Below, in pieces: positions 8,650 to 17,139 of a stretch of 64,000 nt of DNA. Source of the DNA: CAYNST01 sp964546435 (GTDB taxonomy: Bacteria; Pseudomonadota; Gammaproteobacteria; Pseudomonadales; Cellvibrionaceae); NCBI GenBank assembly GCA_964546435.1, contig CAZJKJ010000012.1:8427-72426 (forward strand), given 5' to 3'. The notes under the pieces were generated by a model. That model had not been told where the DNA came from. It saw only the letters and a list, made by a program, of their open reading frames with translations, and did not search any database. Numbering within the stretch: the first letter of the stretch is position 1; each line of letters starts with the position of its first letter. The position numbers and the translations under genes are program-made.

Positions 8650-10104
8650 ATGTTGAGACGTACCAAAATCGTGAGCACCCTCGGTCCAGCAACCGATGAG
8701 CCCGGCATATTGGAAAAATTGATCAAGGCGGGTGTTGATGTAGTACGACTCAACTTCTCCCACGGGTCCCCCGAGGACCATCGCAACCGCGCCGAAACCG
8801 TACGCAAGTACGCCGCGAAGCACGGCCGTTACGTGGCGATTCTGGGTGACCTGCAAGGCCCCAAAATACGCGTGGCCCGGTTCGCTGAAGGCCCGGTACG
8901 ACTGGCGACCGGCGACAAGTTCGCTCTGGATGCGAGCCTCCCCACCGAAGCGGGCAATCAGCGCGAAGTCGGCATCGACTACAAAGAGCTGCCCAACGAC
9001 ACCCGGCCTGGTGACCTGCTGTTACTGGATGACGGTCGCATCGTTCTCAAGGTCGATACCGTGGAAGGGTCGCGCATCAACTGCACGGTCACCATCGGCG
9101 GCAAGCTGTCCAACAACAAGGGTATCAACCGTCAGGGGGGCGGGCTGAGTGCGCCGGCCCTGACCGAAAAGGACAAGGCCGACATCAAGACGGCGGTCAG
9201 CATCGGCGTCGATTATCTGGCCGTTTCCTTCCCCCGCAGCGCCGAAGACATGCAGCTGGCCCGCTCCCTGGTGCGTGAGGCCGGCGGTGACATTGCCATG
9301 GTGTCCAAGATCGAGCGGGCAGAAGCGGTAGAAAATGACGAAGTCCTGGATGCGATCATTGCCTCCTCCGATGCCGTGATGGTGGCGCGAGGTGATCTGG
9401 GTGTGGAAATCGGTGATGCGTCCCTGATCGGTGTGCAAAAACACATCATCAACCGCGCGCGTGCACTGAACCGCTGCGTGATCACCGCCACCCAGATGAT
9501 GGAAACCATGATCAACAGCTCTTTGCCGACCCGGGCAGAAGTGTTTGACGTGGCCAACGCGGTCCTGGACGGCACGGACGCGGTCATGCTCTCGGCGGAA
9601 ACCGCGGCCGGTCAGTTTCCGGTGGAAACGGTGGAAGCCATGGTCCGCATCATTCTCGGCGCGGAAAAAACCGAAGAATCCCAGAAGCAGGTGGATCGCG
9701 AGTTACCGCCACGAGTGGCCATCGACCAGGCGATTGCCGCCGCCGCCATGCATACGGCCAACCAGATGCCGGGAGTGGCCGCCATTGTCTGTATGACCGA
9801 AACGGGTGGTACGCCGTTGCTGATGAGCCGTTACGGAACCCGAATGCCGATCTTTTCGCTTTCCCGTCACGAACAAACCCTCCGCCGTGCGGGATTACAC
9901 CGCGGCGTGCAACCGGTTCTTTTTGACTGCAACAGCATGACCTTCGCCGAAGCCAACAGCAAAGCAATCAATGAGCTGCGGGCGCGCAATGTGGTGAAAG
10001 AGGGGGACCTGGTGATCATTTCCAAAGGCGATGTCGCCAATCTTCACGGCGGCACCAACACCATGAAAATCCTTGAAGTAGGCAAGCCGATCACGGCCAA
10101 CTGA
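8650..10104 (+). CDS. pyk: Pyruvate kinase (type II)
   Basis: Pyruvate kinase transfers phosphate from phosphoenolpyruvate to ADP, the last step of glycolysis. The 484-residue product begins MLRRTKIVSTLGPATDEPG and contains VVRLNFSHGS, GDLQGPKIRV, the active-site signature AMVSKIERAEAV with its lysine and glutamate, MVARGDLGVEIG, ITATQMMETMI and AVMLSAETAAGQFPVE. The C-terminal domain ends HGGTNTMKILEV. Length and sequence fit the PykA-like type II enzymes, often activated by AMP or sugar phosphates. The start has TTGGAGAG six bases upstream. It appears monocistronic. Confidence 0.95.
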   Translation: MLRRTKIVSTLGPATDEPGILEKLIKAGVDVVRLNFSHGSPEDHRNRAETVRKYAAKHGRYVAILGDLQGPKIRVARFAEGPVRLATGDKFALDASLPTEAGNQREVGIDYKELPNDTRPGDLLLLDDGRIVLKVDTVEGSRINCTVTIGGKLSNNKGINRQGGGLSAPALTEKDKADIKTAVSIGVDYLAVSFPRSAEDMQLARSLVREAGGDIAMVSKIERAEAVENDEVLDAIIASSDAVMVARGDLGVEIGDASLIGVQKHIINRARALNRCVITATQMMETMINSSLPTRAEVFDVANAVLDGTDAVMLSAETAAGQFPVETVEAMVRIILGAEKTEESQKQVDRELPPRVAIDQAIAAAAMHTANQMPGVAAIVCMTETGGTPLLMSRYGTRMPIFSLSRHEQTLRRAGLHRGVQPVLFDCNSMTFAEANSKAINELRARNVVKEGDLVIISKGDVANLHGGTNTMKILEVGKPITAN

Positions 10105-10110
10105 CGAGCG

Positions 10111-10138
10111 GTGCGCTTGTTCTTGCGAGCAGGCGCAC
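10111..10138 (+). terminator. Hairpin downstream of pyk
   Basis: Twelve base pairs (two of them G-U in RNA) form between 10111-10122 and 10127-10138 around a TTGC loop, starting six bases after the pyk stop. No run of T follows, so it may be a weak or Rho-assisted terminator or an mRNA-stabilising end. Confidence 0.45.
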
Positions 10139-10154
10139 TACAGTACAGACTTTG

Positions 10155-10232
10155 GCAGGCCGTTGAAAAACGTCATCAGGGCAGTCTGCTTTTAACGCCG
10201 CAATGGCGACGCAGACAGTTTCAACGGCCTGC
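10155..10232. repeat. Palindromic repeat, GCAGGCCGTTGAAA type
   Basis: The outer arms GCAGGCCGTTGAAA (10155-10168) and its exact complement (10219-10232) enclose an inner pair GTCTGC/GCAGAC. The right arm ends in the TAG stop codon of the small minus-strand gene at 10232. The left arm plus the following AACGTCATC matches, inverted and with one mismatch, the right end of the repeat at 28252-28392, so this is a short member of the same family. It would fold in RNA from either strand and may end transcription of both neighbours. Confidence 0.75.
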
Positions 10233-10444
10233 TACGCCATTCCCATGGTTTCACAGCCGCCCAGGGCCGCTTGCAGGAATGCGGAGTAGTCTTCTGCCAG
10301 TGAGCGGGTTGCGTCCCGACGTTCCTTGGCTTTGCGGCGCTTGCGGTGGTAGAGGTCGATGGGCAGGTTGCGGCATGGGTCCCGATCTTCACGGCGATCG
10401 TACCCTTTACGGCGGTTCACAAAAAAAAGCGTCGATGTTTTCAT
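10232..10444 (-). CDS. Conserved small basic protein (VNRRxGYDRR motif)
   Basis: The 70-residue product is rich in Arg and Lys and has the pattern FFVNRRKGYDRRED, then DPCRNLPIDLYHRKRRKAKERR, then LAEDYSAFLQAAL. I recognise this layout from small uncharacterised proteins of Pseudomonas and related gammaproteobacteria; no function is known to me. ATG 10444 has AGGA nine bases upstream. It lies convergent to pyk, and its stop codon abuts the palindromic repeat. The two basic blocks suggest binding to nucleic acid or ribosomes, but that is only inference. Confidence 0.7.
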   Translation of the reverse strand: MKTSTLFFVNRRKGYDRREDRDPCRNLPIDLYHRKRRKAKERRDATRSLAEDYSAFLQAALGGCETMGMA

Positions 10445-10644
10445 CTATTTTTATCCTGCTACTGCGATGACCAGAGATCTCGAATCGTTGAAAACTAAGG
10501 GTAGACGCTTTGCTTCACGGTGCCAGCACTTCTCGCTCAAAATGTGAATTGGTTAAACGTGCGTTCGACCAGCAGCAATCCGGCCGTCCAAAACCCGATT
10601 GCAGTGCCGGAAGAGCGCACTTTGTCAAACGGAGTATCCCCTGA

Positions 10645-10956
10645 ATGACCATGCAATCCCGTATCCAGGACAAAATCCAGACCGCGTTGCAGCCTGACAT
10701 GATGCAGCTGCTCAATGAAAGCCATAACCACAACGTGCGGCCGGGCTCCGAATCCCATTTCAAGCTGACGGTGGTCAGTGCACTTTTCGATGGCAAGACG
10801 CCAGTCAAACGGCATCAGATGATCTACGGTTTGCTGGCCGAAGAACTTCGGGGCGGCGTACACGCCCTGGCGCTTCATCTATATACACCTTCGGAGTGGC
10901 AGGCAACCGGACAGGCACCGGAATCCCCGCCGTGCCTGGGGGGATCGAAGGGTTAA
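10645..10956 (+). CDS. bolA: BolA family protein
   Basis: BolA proteins work with monothiol glutaredoxins in iron-sulfur cluster handling and affect cell shape and stress responses. The 103-residue product has the conserved HNHNVRPGSESHFKLTVVS, the core RHQMIYGLLAEEL with its helix-loop, and GGVHALALHLYTPSEW. The conserved histidine in GGVHAL is a cluster ligand in the family. ATG 10645 is preceded by GGAG ten bases upstream. The stop codon overlaps the convergent trmL stop by four bases. Confidence 0.9.
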   Translation: MTMQSRIQDKIQTALQPDMMQLLNESHNHNVRPGSESHFKLTVVSALFDGKTPVKRHQMIYGLLAEELRGGVHALALHLYTPSEWQATGQAPESPPCLGGSKG

Positions 10957-11417
10957 ACCGCCCCCTCAAATCCCAGCTGTCGCCAGCCTTCGTAGATAAG
11001 CACGGCGGCGGCGTTTGAGAGGTTCATGCTGCGGCTTCCCGCGCACATGGGAATGCGAATGACGTGTCCGGCCGGAAAGGAATCGCGAATGGACGCCGGC
11101 AAACCGCGGGTTTCCGGTCCGAACACCAGATAATCCCCCGCTGCAAATCGCGCCGTGGCCAGCGTCTGGGTGCCTTTGGTGCTCAGCGCAAAACAGCGTT
11201 CCGGTTGCGCCTGCTCCAGAAACTCTCCCCAGCTTCGATGCAGGCGAATGTCTTTCCATTCAGCATAATCCAGCCCCGCACGACGCAGACGTTTGTCATC
11301 CAGCACAAACCCCAGCGGTTCAATCAAATGCAACTCGCAGCCGGTGTTGGCGCACAGGCGGATGATATTGCCGGTGTTCGGCGGTATTTCGGGTTCAAAC
11401 AGGACGATTCGGAACAT
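10953..11417 (-). CDS. trmL: tRNA (cytidine(34)-2'-O)-methyltransferase TrmL
   Basis: TrmL is a small SPOUT methyltransferase that 2'-O-methylates the wobble base of two leucine tRNAs. The 154-residue product starts MFRIVLFEPEIPPNTGNIIR, the family signature, and ends with the trefoil-knot motifs YLVFGPETRGLP, IPMCAGSRSMNLSNAAA and LIYEGWRQLGF that bind S-adenosylmethionine. ATG 11417 was chosen because the homology begins there, although the frame is open further upstream. The gene converges on bolA with a four-base overlap. Confidence 0.93.
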   Translation of the reverse strand: MFRIVLFEPEIPPNTGNIIRLCANTGCELHLIEPLGFVLDDKRLRRAGLDYAEWKDIRLHRSWGEFLEQAQPERCFALSTKGTQTLATARFAAGDYLVFGPETRGLPASIRDSFPAGHVIRIPMCAGSRSMNLSNAAAVLIYEGWRQLGFEGAV

Positions 11418-11850
11418 GTGCGGGCCTTTTGCGGGGGCGGGAAGTTTACCATCGACGCCGCTTTGCGTCCGCAACCGTGCCGCGCTATTTCCCCGCAAAC
11501 CCTCGCGAACACCCCGGACCGCCCGGCGGAATTTCCTTGACAAGCCAATGCCCCCATCGGTGCGAAAAATACATCCGTGTCTATACTGACTGTAATTGAA
11601 ACCGTCTCGATTATATAAACCGGTTATCGGTCACTCTCCCGCACATCATCCGGACAGGACTCTGGGGATCCCTGAAAACACGGGGGGCGGCAACGCATTT
11701 GGGGTTCCATGATCTGTTGCAAACCGAGCCATCAACCAAACGAAGGTATCTGCTGTCCGTTGCGTGTCAGGTTGTGCGAACGCAGCAAACCTGGCGCGCG
11801 GACGAGACAGCGCGACCCGCAAATCAGTCGAGGCGTGTGACGGAGAACAA
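11418..11850. other. Divergent region trmL/msh cluster (433 bases)
   Basis: It must hold the promoter of the pilus cluster. TATACT at 11582-11587 could be a -10 box, but no matching -35 is clear; TTGACA at 11537-11542 is too far away. I looked for the conserved core of a GEMM c-di-GMP riboswitch and did not see it. CGGAGAACAA before ATG 11851 is a strong ribosome site. No gene is seen. Confidence 0.4.
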
Positions 11851-12783
11851 ATGGTGTTGCCTTTTCCAAAACTGAAAAAGTCGCGCGGAATTGTGGGGCT
11901 TGAGTTGCATGCAGACGGCATTGCCGCAGTCGCCTGCCGCGGCACAACAGCAGACACCGGCACGGTGGTCGGGCTGGAATTCTTGCAGGCGGACCGCAGC
12001 GAGGCGGCGGCGGCGCAACTGCGGCAGTGGGTTGGCAGACACGACCTGGAGAATTTCCGGTGCAATGTCGTCCTGGCACCGGACCATTATCAGCTGATAC
12101 TGGTTGAGCCGCCGGAAGTGCAGGCCGAAGAGTTGCGCAACGCCATTCGCTGGCGCATGAAAGACCTGATCAGCATCCCGGTGGACAAGGCCGTGATCGA
12201 TCTGTTTGAGCTGCCCACCGATGGGTTGCGAGCCAATAAAAAAATGGTGTACGTCGTTGCCAGTGCGCGCGACAAGATCGAAGAAATCATTCAGCTGATT
12301 GCCGCCGCAGGGCTGCAACTCGAAGCGATCGACATCGGTGAGCTGGCACTGCGCAATATTGCCCTGCGACTCACGCCAGTGGAGCAGGCGGATCGCAGCA
12401 TCGCCATTGCGCGGCTGCGCCCGGGCAACGGCAGTTTGTACATCTATCGACGGGGGAATTTATATCTTGCGAGAAATTTTGCATTGAATTATGGCGGAGG
12501 TCTGCTCGATGAGATTCCCGTGGACAGTCTCGCCCTCGAATTGCAGCGCTCCGTGGATTATTTCGAGCGGCAGATGGGGCAGGCACCGCCGTCGGTGATA
12601 TATATCGGTGGAGAGCATATTTCCAGTGACAAAATCAATGCTGCGCTCAAAGCAAGCCTCGCGGTAAAAGTGGAGTTTTTGAACCCCGCGCCGGTGATGC
12701 AGATGGAGTTCGATGACGATCAATTGTTGCAGCATTGTCTGGGTGCGCTCGGGGGTGTCTTGCGTCCGGAGATTCACGCCTGA
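11851..12783 (+). CDS. mshI: MSHA biogenesis protein MshI (PilM-like)
   Basis: MshI is the cytoplasmic, actin-fold PilM-like part of the inner-membrane platform of mannose-sensitive haemagglutinin pili. The 310-residue product starts MVLPFPKLKKSRGIVGLELH, has VEPPEVQAEELRNAIRWRMKD typical of MshI, and ends in an actin-like second lobe with VIYIGGEH. It is the first gene of a long same-strand cluster. Its stop overlaps the next start (TGATG at 12781), so the two are coupled. An upstream open extension to 11764 has no ribosome site. Confidence 0.88.
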   Translation: MVLPFPKLKKSRGIVGLELHADGIAAVACRGTTADTGTVVGLEFLQADRSEAAAAQLRQWVGRHDLENFRCNVVLAPDHYQLILVEPPEVQAEELRNAIRWRMKDLISIPVDKAVIDLFELPTDGLRANKKMVYVVASARDKIEEIIQLIAAAGLQLEAIDIGELALRNIALRLTPVEQADRSIAIARLRPGNGSLYIYRRGNLYLARNFALNYGGGLLDEIPVDSLALELQRSVDYFERQMGQAPPSVIYIGGEHISSDKINAALKASLAVKVEFLNPAPVMQMEFDDDQLLQHCLGALGGVLRPEIHA

Positions 12784-13400
12784 TGCAGCAGATAAATCTC
12801 TACTTGCCGGAGCTGCGTCCTAAAAAGGACTACCTTTCTGCGCGCAACGTATTGCTGTTTGTCGGTATGTTTGTCGTGTTGCTGATGGTCAGCAGCATCA
12901 CGGCGAGTTATCAGAATGCGCAGCGGGAAAATCAACTGCGCACGCTCACGGAAGAAAAAATTACGACCGAACAGAAAATTGCCGCACTGGATAGAATTCC
13001 CATCGGGCAACAGAGGGTCGAACTCGACAATCGCATCAATGCCGCCAGAAATTCGTTGACCCACCGGCAGCGCCTGATTGAAGTATTGCAGGGCGAAACT
13101 CTGGGTGATCACGAAGGCTTTTCCGCACAGATCGGCGCGCTGGCGGCGCTGGCGCCTGCGGGTGTGGCGCTGGAAAGATTTACCCTGACTTCCGGGGGCC
13201 GGGACATCCGGCTGACGGGCAAAAGCCGCACCACCGATAATATTCCGCTTTATCTGAATCTGCTGCGCGAAGATGCGGCATTCGAGCAATCCGGATTTGG
13301 TGAACTTACGATTCAGAGAAATCCCCCCTGGTACGAATTTACGGTCAATCGTGCAGACATCGATGAGGCATTGGCGAGCCCGGCAGGGAGGCGTCCATGA
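12783..13400 (+). CDS. PilN-like assembly protein (MshI2 position)
   Basis: The 205-residue product has a short cytoplasmic N-terminus (MQQINLYLPELRPKKDYL), which in PilN contacts the PilM-like partner. One transmembrane helix follows (LLFVGMFVVLLMVSSITA, about residues 21-40), then a coiled-coil stretch and a periplasmic ferredoxin-like domain. Its order directly after mshI matches MshI2 of Vibrio-type clusters. It overlaps mshI by one base and mshJ by four. Confidence 0.82.
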   Translation: MQQINLYLPELRPKKDYLSARNVLLFVGMFVVLLMVSSITASYQNAQRENQLRTLTEEKITTEQKIAALDRIPIGQQRVELDNRINAARNSLTHRQRLIEVLQGETLGDHEGFSAQIGALAALAPAGVALERFTLTSGGRDIRLTGKSRTTDNIPLYLNLLREDAAFEQSGFGELTIQRNPPWYEFTVNRADIDEALASPAGRRP

Positions 13401-14128
13401 CGGCATTTTTCGCGCGCTTGCAGGAACTGCAAAGCGGATATGAAAGCCTGAACAACCGCGAGCGCGCTCTGGTCCTGGGCGCCCTCTGCGCGGTCATCTA
13501 CATCATCTGGTATTTCGCGATCACCGCGGCGCAAAACACCCGCAGCGAGCAACTGAACGCGGATCTGTACGCCCTCAACCAGTCAATGATGGTGCTGGAC
13601 GCGGAATATCAGGTCCTGCAAGGCACAAGCAGTCGCGATCCTCTGGCGCCCCAGAAGCAGGAACTGGCAGCCATTGAGGCGCAGGTCGCGGAAGCGGACG
13701 GTCGCCTGGAATCTCTGGCGGTCGGCTTGATCAGCCCGAAGAAATTGCCGCTGGTCATGCGGGAATTACTTAAGAGCCAGACGGACGTGCAACTGCTGTC
13801 CCTGAAAACCCTGCCGCCGGAAGAAATTCTGCTCAGTGGGGCCGCGCCCGCCGAGGGGGCACTCGATGCAACACTCGGTGCAACACAATCATCCGTACAG
13901 TCGCAGTCAAACGCGACTGACGCGCCGCTCAAACTGTATCGTTACGGCGTGCAGCTGGTGATCGAAACCGGATTCCATGCGGCGCAGAATTATTTGAAAG
14001 TGCTGGAAGAATCCAACTGGCAGTTTTACTGGACTGCGTTTGATTATCAGGTTGACCGGTTTCCAAAGGCGATTGCGACTTTGCACGTATATACCTTGTC
14101 CGCCAACCGCGCCGACACGGAGCACTAA
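13397..14128 (+). CDS. mshJ: MSHA biogenesis protein MshJ (PilO/GspM-like)
   Basis: The 243-residue product has a short cytoplasmic lead, one transmembrane helix near residues 27-45 (LVLGALCAVIYIIWYFAI), a coiled coil and a periplasmic domain ending in YGVQLVIETGFHAAQNYLKVLEE, the pattern of PilO and GspM proteins. It would pair with the PilN-like product to align the pilus platform. The start overlaps the previous stop by four bases. A serine- and threonine-rich linker of about 30 residues around residue 170 is low in complexity. Confidence 0.82.
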   Translation: MTAFFARLQELQSGYESLNNRERALVLGALCAVIYIIWYFAITAAQNTRSEQLNADLYALNQSMMVLDAEYQVLQGTSSRDPLAPQKQELAAIEAQVAEADGRLESLAVGLISPKKLPLVMRELLKSQTDVQLLSLKTLPPEEILLSGAAPAEGALDATLGATQSSVQSQSNATDAPLKLYRYGVQLVIETGFHAAQNYLKVLEESNWQFYWTAFDYQVDRFPKAIATLHVYTLSANRADTEH

Positions 14129-14168
14129 CCCGGATGCACAACCGGGTTTGTAAAATCTGCGGAATTTA

Positions 14169-14558
14169 ATGGTTTGTTTTGAACAGGAATCTGATTTGCG
14201 ACAGTTTATTTTCATGACGTCAGCACTGTGGATGCTGACGGCTCTGACAAGTCCGGCAGCGGGTCAGGCCGATGCGGGATCGTCTGTCTCGCGGGACCCG
14301 ACGCGACCGCTCGAGATGGGCAATGCGGTACCGGTGCAAGCCGCGGGCGCCCTGAATCTCAATGCGATCATAGTGAAACCGGACGCAACGGTGGCATTTA
14401 TCAATGGCCGCCCGGTAAAACGCGGCGACACGTTTAACGGCTTCAGAATCACCCGTATTGACCCGGATCGGGTGTTCTTCGACGGAGAGGAATCCGGCGT
14501 CCTGTTGCTGTATCCAGAGATCATCAAAAACCGACGACCTCGAGAATCGGAACAATGA
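14169..14558 (+). CDS. mshK: MSHA biogenesis protein MshK
   Basis: This short periplasmic protein (129 residues from ATG 14169) corresponds by position and by the RDPTRPL motif to MshK, a PilP/GspC-like link between platform and secretin. A TTG at 14196 has the better ribosome site (CAGGA, seven bases) and gives a standard signal peptide starting RQFIFMTSALWMLTAL and cleaved near AAGQADA, so it may be the true start. The second half (VAFINGRPVKRGDTFNGFRI, then VLLLYPEI) is a small beta domain like those that contact secretins. It overlaps mshL by four bases. Confidence 0.78.
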   Translation: MVCFEQESDLRQFIFMTSALWMLTALTSPAAGQADAGSSVSRDPTRPLEMGNAVPVQAAGALNLNAIIVKPDATVAFINGRPVKRGDTFNGFRITRIDPDRVFFDGEESGVLLLYPEIIKNRRPRESEQ

Positions 14559-16243
14559 AAATGACAGTCATGGGGAAATACCTATCCACGGGGATCCTGG
14601 CCAGCTTTACTTTGCTGCTGAGCGGTTGCATTTCCCCGCCGGACAAGCCACCGCTGTCCGAGCAGGTGTTTGCCGAAGCAGAGCGATCCGAGCCGCAGCA
14701 GAATCCGGTGCCGGATTACATTCAGGATGCCCTGTTGAAAAACGCTCAGCAGACCAGCCGGTCCAGCAATACCAGCGAGCGTTTTGATATCGCCGTGCAA
14801 AACATGCCGGCGCAGGCATTTTTCATGGGACTGATGAGTGATGCCGACATAAACGTGGTGACGCACCCGGAAGTCAGCGGCAATATTTCCCTGGAATTGA
14901 CCGATGTCACGGTGGACGAAGTGCTGAACGTGGTCCGCGACGTTTATGGATTTGAGTACAGGGTCAACGGGCGCATCTATACCATTTACCCGCGCAAACT
15001 GCGTACCGAAGTCTTTCCAATCAATTACATCGACGTCACCCGCGTCGGTGTCAGTGACACCAGTGTGTCCATCGGCGAGATCACCTCCAATTCCGGCCGC
15101 TCGGGGGCAACCGGCAGCGGCGGTGGTGGTAGCAATACGTCCAGTACCCACAATGCCAATCTGCTGGGGATGGGTGAGACAGAAAACAGTTCCCGCCGCA
15201 GCGGCAGCCAGGGTATAGGGCCGGGGTCACGGGTACAGACCCTCAACCGGACCAATTTCTGGCAGACCGTGGAAACGACGGTGAAATCCATTGTGGGCGC
15301 CACCGAAGAAGGGCGCACGGTGATGGTCAATCCCCAGGCCGGCCTGGTTGTGGTGACCGCCATGCCGGCAGAACTGGGCGCGGTGCGCAATTTTTTAACC
15401 CGCTCGGAGTTGATCGTCAAACGGCAGGTAGTGCTGGAAGCGAAAATCCTGGAAGTTCAGCTCAATGAAGGTTTTGAAGCCGGCATCAACTGGAATTCAA
15501 TTCAGGGGCAGCTGCAATACAGCAAGAATGTGGCCTCCAGTACCAGTCCGGCGGAAATCTTGTCGGTGGCGGAAAATGGCCCTGAACTTTTCGCGTCCAT
15601 TTTCCGTGTGGCAGATATTCGCGATCTGTTGTCACTGCTGGAAACCCAGGGTTCGGTCCAGGTGTTATCGAGCCCTCGAGTCAGTACCGTCAATAATCAG
15701 AAAGCGGTGATACGGGTCGGCACCGATGAATTTTTTGTGACGGGGATCAGCAACAACACCACGGCATCCGCCGGCGCCACCACGACCTCGCCGGAAGTGG
15801 AGCTGGCCTCGTTTTTTAGCGGAATATCACTGGATGTCACGCCGCAAATTTCGGAAGACGGTCATGTCATTCTGCATATTCATCCCATCGTCAGCGATGT
15901 CACCGATCAACAAAAGGAAATCACCATCGGGGATTACGCAATTTCCGTCCCCCTGGCACTGCGGGAAATTCGCGAGAGCGACAGTATCGTGCGGGCGCGC
16001 AGTGGTCAGGTGATCGTGCTCGGCGGGCTGATGCAGGAGAGTCGCCGGGATCTGAATGCCAAGCGGCCCGGGCTGGGCGACATCCCCTTGCTCAACGCAT
16101 TTTTCCGCACTAAAAACCGGGGTTCGAGTAAAACCGAGCTCGTCATTCTGTTAAAACCCATCGTGGTGGGAGAGGACACCTGGCGAGAAGAAATCCGCAT
16201 GCACCGTCGCCAGTCAGGACCGCTGCCGGATGGAGCCTGGTAA
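14555..16243 (+). CDS. mshL: MSHA outer-membrane secretin MshL, lipoprotein
   Basis: MshL forms the outer-membrane ring through which the pilus passes. The 562-residue product has a lipoprotein signal ending LLLSGC, an N-terminal secretin/TonB short domain (FDIAVQNMPAQAFFMGLM), and a Ser/Gly-rich linker around residues 185-225. The C-terminal secretin domain follows, with EAKILEVQLNEGFEAGINW, VQVLSSPRVSTVNNQKAVIRVG and the final LGDIPLLNAFFRTK signature before VILLKPIVV. It starts four bases inside mshK and is followed after two bases by mshM, so the operon is tight. Confidence 0.93.
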   Translation: MKMTVMGKYLSTGILASFTLLLSGCISPPDKPPLSEQVFAEAERSEPQQNPVPDYIQDALLKNAQQTSRSSNTSERFDIAVQNMPAQAFFMGLMSDADINVVTHPEVSGNISLELTDVTVDEVLNVVRDVYGFEYRVNGRIYTIYPRKLRTEVFPINYIDVTRVGVSDTSVSIGEITSNSGRSGATGSGGGGSNTSSTHNANLLGMGETENSSRRSGSQGIGPGSRVQTLNRTNFWQTVETTVKSIVGATEEGRTVMVNPQAGLVVVTAMPAELGAVRNFLTRSELIVKRQVVLEAKILEVQLNEGFEAGINWNSIQGQLQYSKNVASSTSPAEILSVAENGPELFASIFRVADIRDLLSLLETQGSVQVLSSPRVSTVNNQKAVIRVGTDEFFVTGISNNTTASAGATTTSPEVELASFFSGISLDVTPQISEDGHVILHIHPIVSDVTDQQKEITIGDYAISVPLALREIRESDSIVRARSGQVIVLGGLMQESRRDLNAKRPGLGDIPLLNAFFRTKNRGSSKTELVILLKPIVVGEDTWREEIRMHRRQSGPLPDGAW

Positions 16244-16245
16244 TC

Positions 16246-17139
16246 ATGTACGCGGAATTTTTTGGCTTTGCCGAGCAGCCATTTTCCCTGACGCCGGATA
16301 CCCAGTTTTTTTTCGATCAATGCAGCCACCGTGATGCACTTAATACCTTGCTGCTGGCTTTGCAACAGGGCGAGGGCTTTATCAAGGTCGTGGGTGAAGT
16401 GGGTACCGGCAAAACCCTGCTCTGTCGCATTCTGCTGGCGCGCCTGGAAAAGCAGCGGTATGTAACGGCGTATATTCCCAACCCCTGGTTGACGCCGCAG
16501 GAACTGAAAGCCTTTGTCGCCCAGGAAATCGGCGCGCAATATACCGCGCAAATGCCCGCTCACGAATTGACAGCGGCCCTGTATCGCAAGCTGGTGCAGA
16601 CTGCCCGCCAGAAAAAGCAGGTGGTGCTGATTATCGATGAAGCCCAGGCAATGCCGCGGGAAACGCTGGAAGCATTGCGCCTGCTCACCAACCTTGAAAC
16701 GGAAAAACAAAAACTGTTGCAGGTGGTCATCCTCGGACAGCCGGAGCTGGATCAGTTGCTCAAACGCAAAGACCTGCGGCAGTTGAAACAGCGCATTGTA
16801 TTTTCCGAATATTTGCATCCGCTGTCCCTGTATGGGGTGCAGACCTATATCAATCACCGGCTGGCGGCATCCGGTCATGAACATCCGGGGCTCTTTTCCC
16901 TGGGAGCCTGCTGGCTGTTGCGGCTGGCCTCCGGGGGCGTGCCGCGCATGATCAATATCCTCGCCCACAAAGCCCTGATGTGCGCGTACGGTCGCGGGCA
17001 CAGACAGGTCAATGGCTGGCACGTAGCCCGGGCTGTCCTCGATACGCCGGAAAGTCATGCCGGCGCCAAGATGACCGCATTTCTGTGGCGTTTCCCCGGA
17101 CGCGTCACCGCAGCCAACCTGGCGGGAGTGACTCGATGA
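16246..17139 (+). CDS. mshM: MSHA biogenesis AAA ATPase MshM (ExeA-like)
   Basis: The 297-residue product is an ExeA/GspA-type AAA ATPase. It opens MYAEFFGFAEQPFSLTPDTQ, the usual start of this family. It has a Walker A GEVGTGKT near residue 50, a Walker B VVLIIDEAQAMP near residue 127, the sensor LGQPEL, and an arginine-rich region GVPRMINILAHKALM. Relatives help place the secretin through the peptidoglycan; unlike GspA it has no peptidoglycan-binding tail, so it would stay cytoplasmic. It overlaps mshN by four bases. Confidence 0.9.
   Translation: MYAEFFGFAEQPFSLTPDTQFFFDQCSHRDALNTLLLALQQGEGFIKVVGEVGTGKTLLCRILLARLEKQRYVTAYIPNPWLTPQELKAFVAQEIGAQYTAQMPAHELTAALYRKLVQTARQKKQVVLIIDEAQAMPRETLEALRLLTNLETEKQKLLQVVILGQPELDQLLKRKDLRQLKQRIVFSEYLHPLSLYGVQTYINHRLAASGHEHPGLFSLGACWLLRLASGGVPRMINILAHKALMCAYGRGHRQVNGWHVARAVLDTPESHAGAKMTAFLWRFPGRVTAANLAGVTR

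Noticed and set aside
11418..11850. c-di-GMP riboswitch before the pilus cluster
   Set aside because: The conserved GEMM core sequences are not visible in this region.
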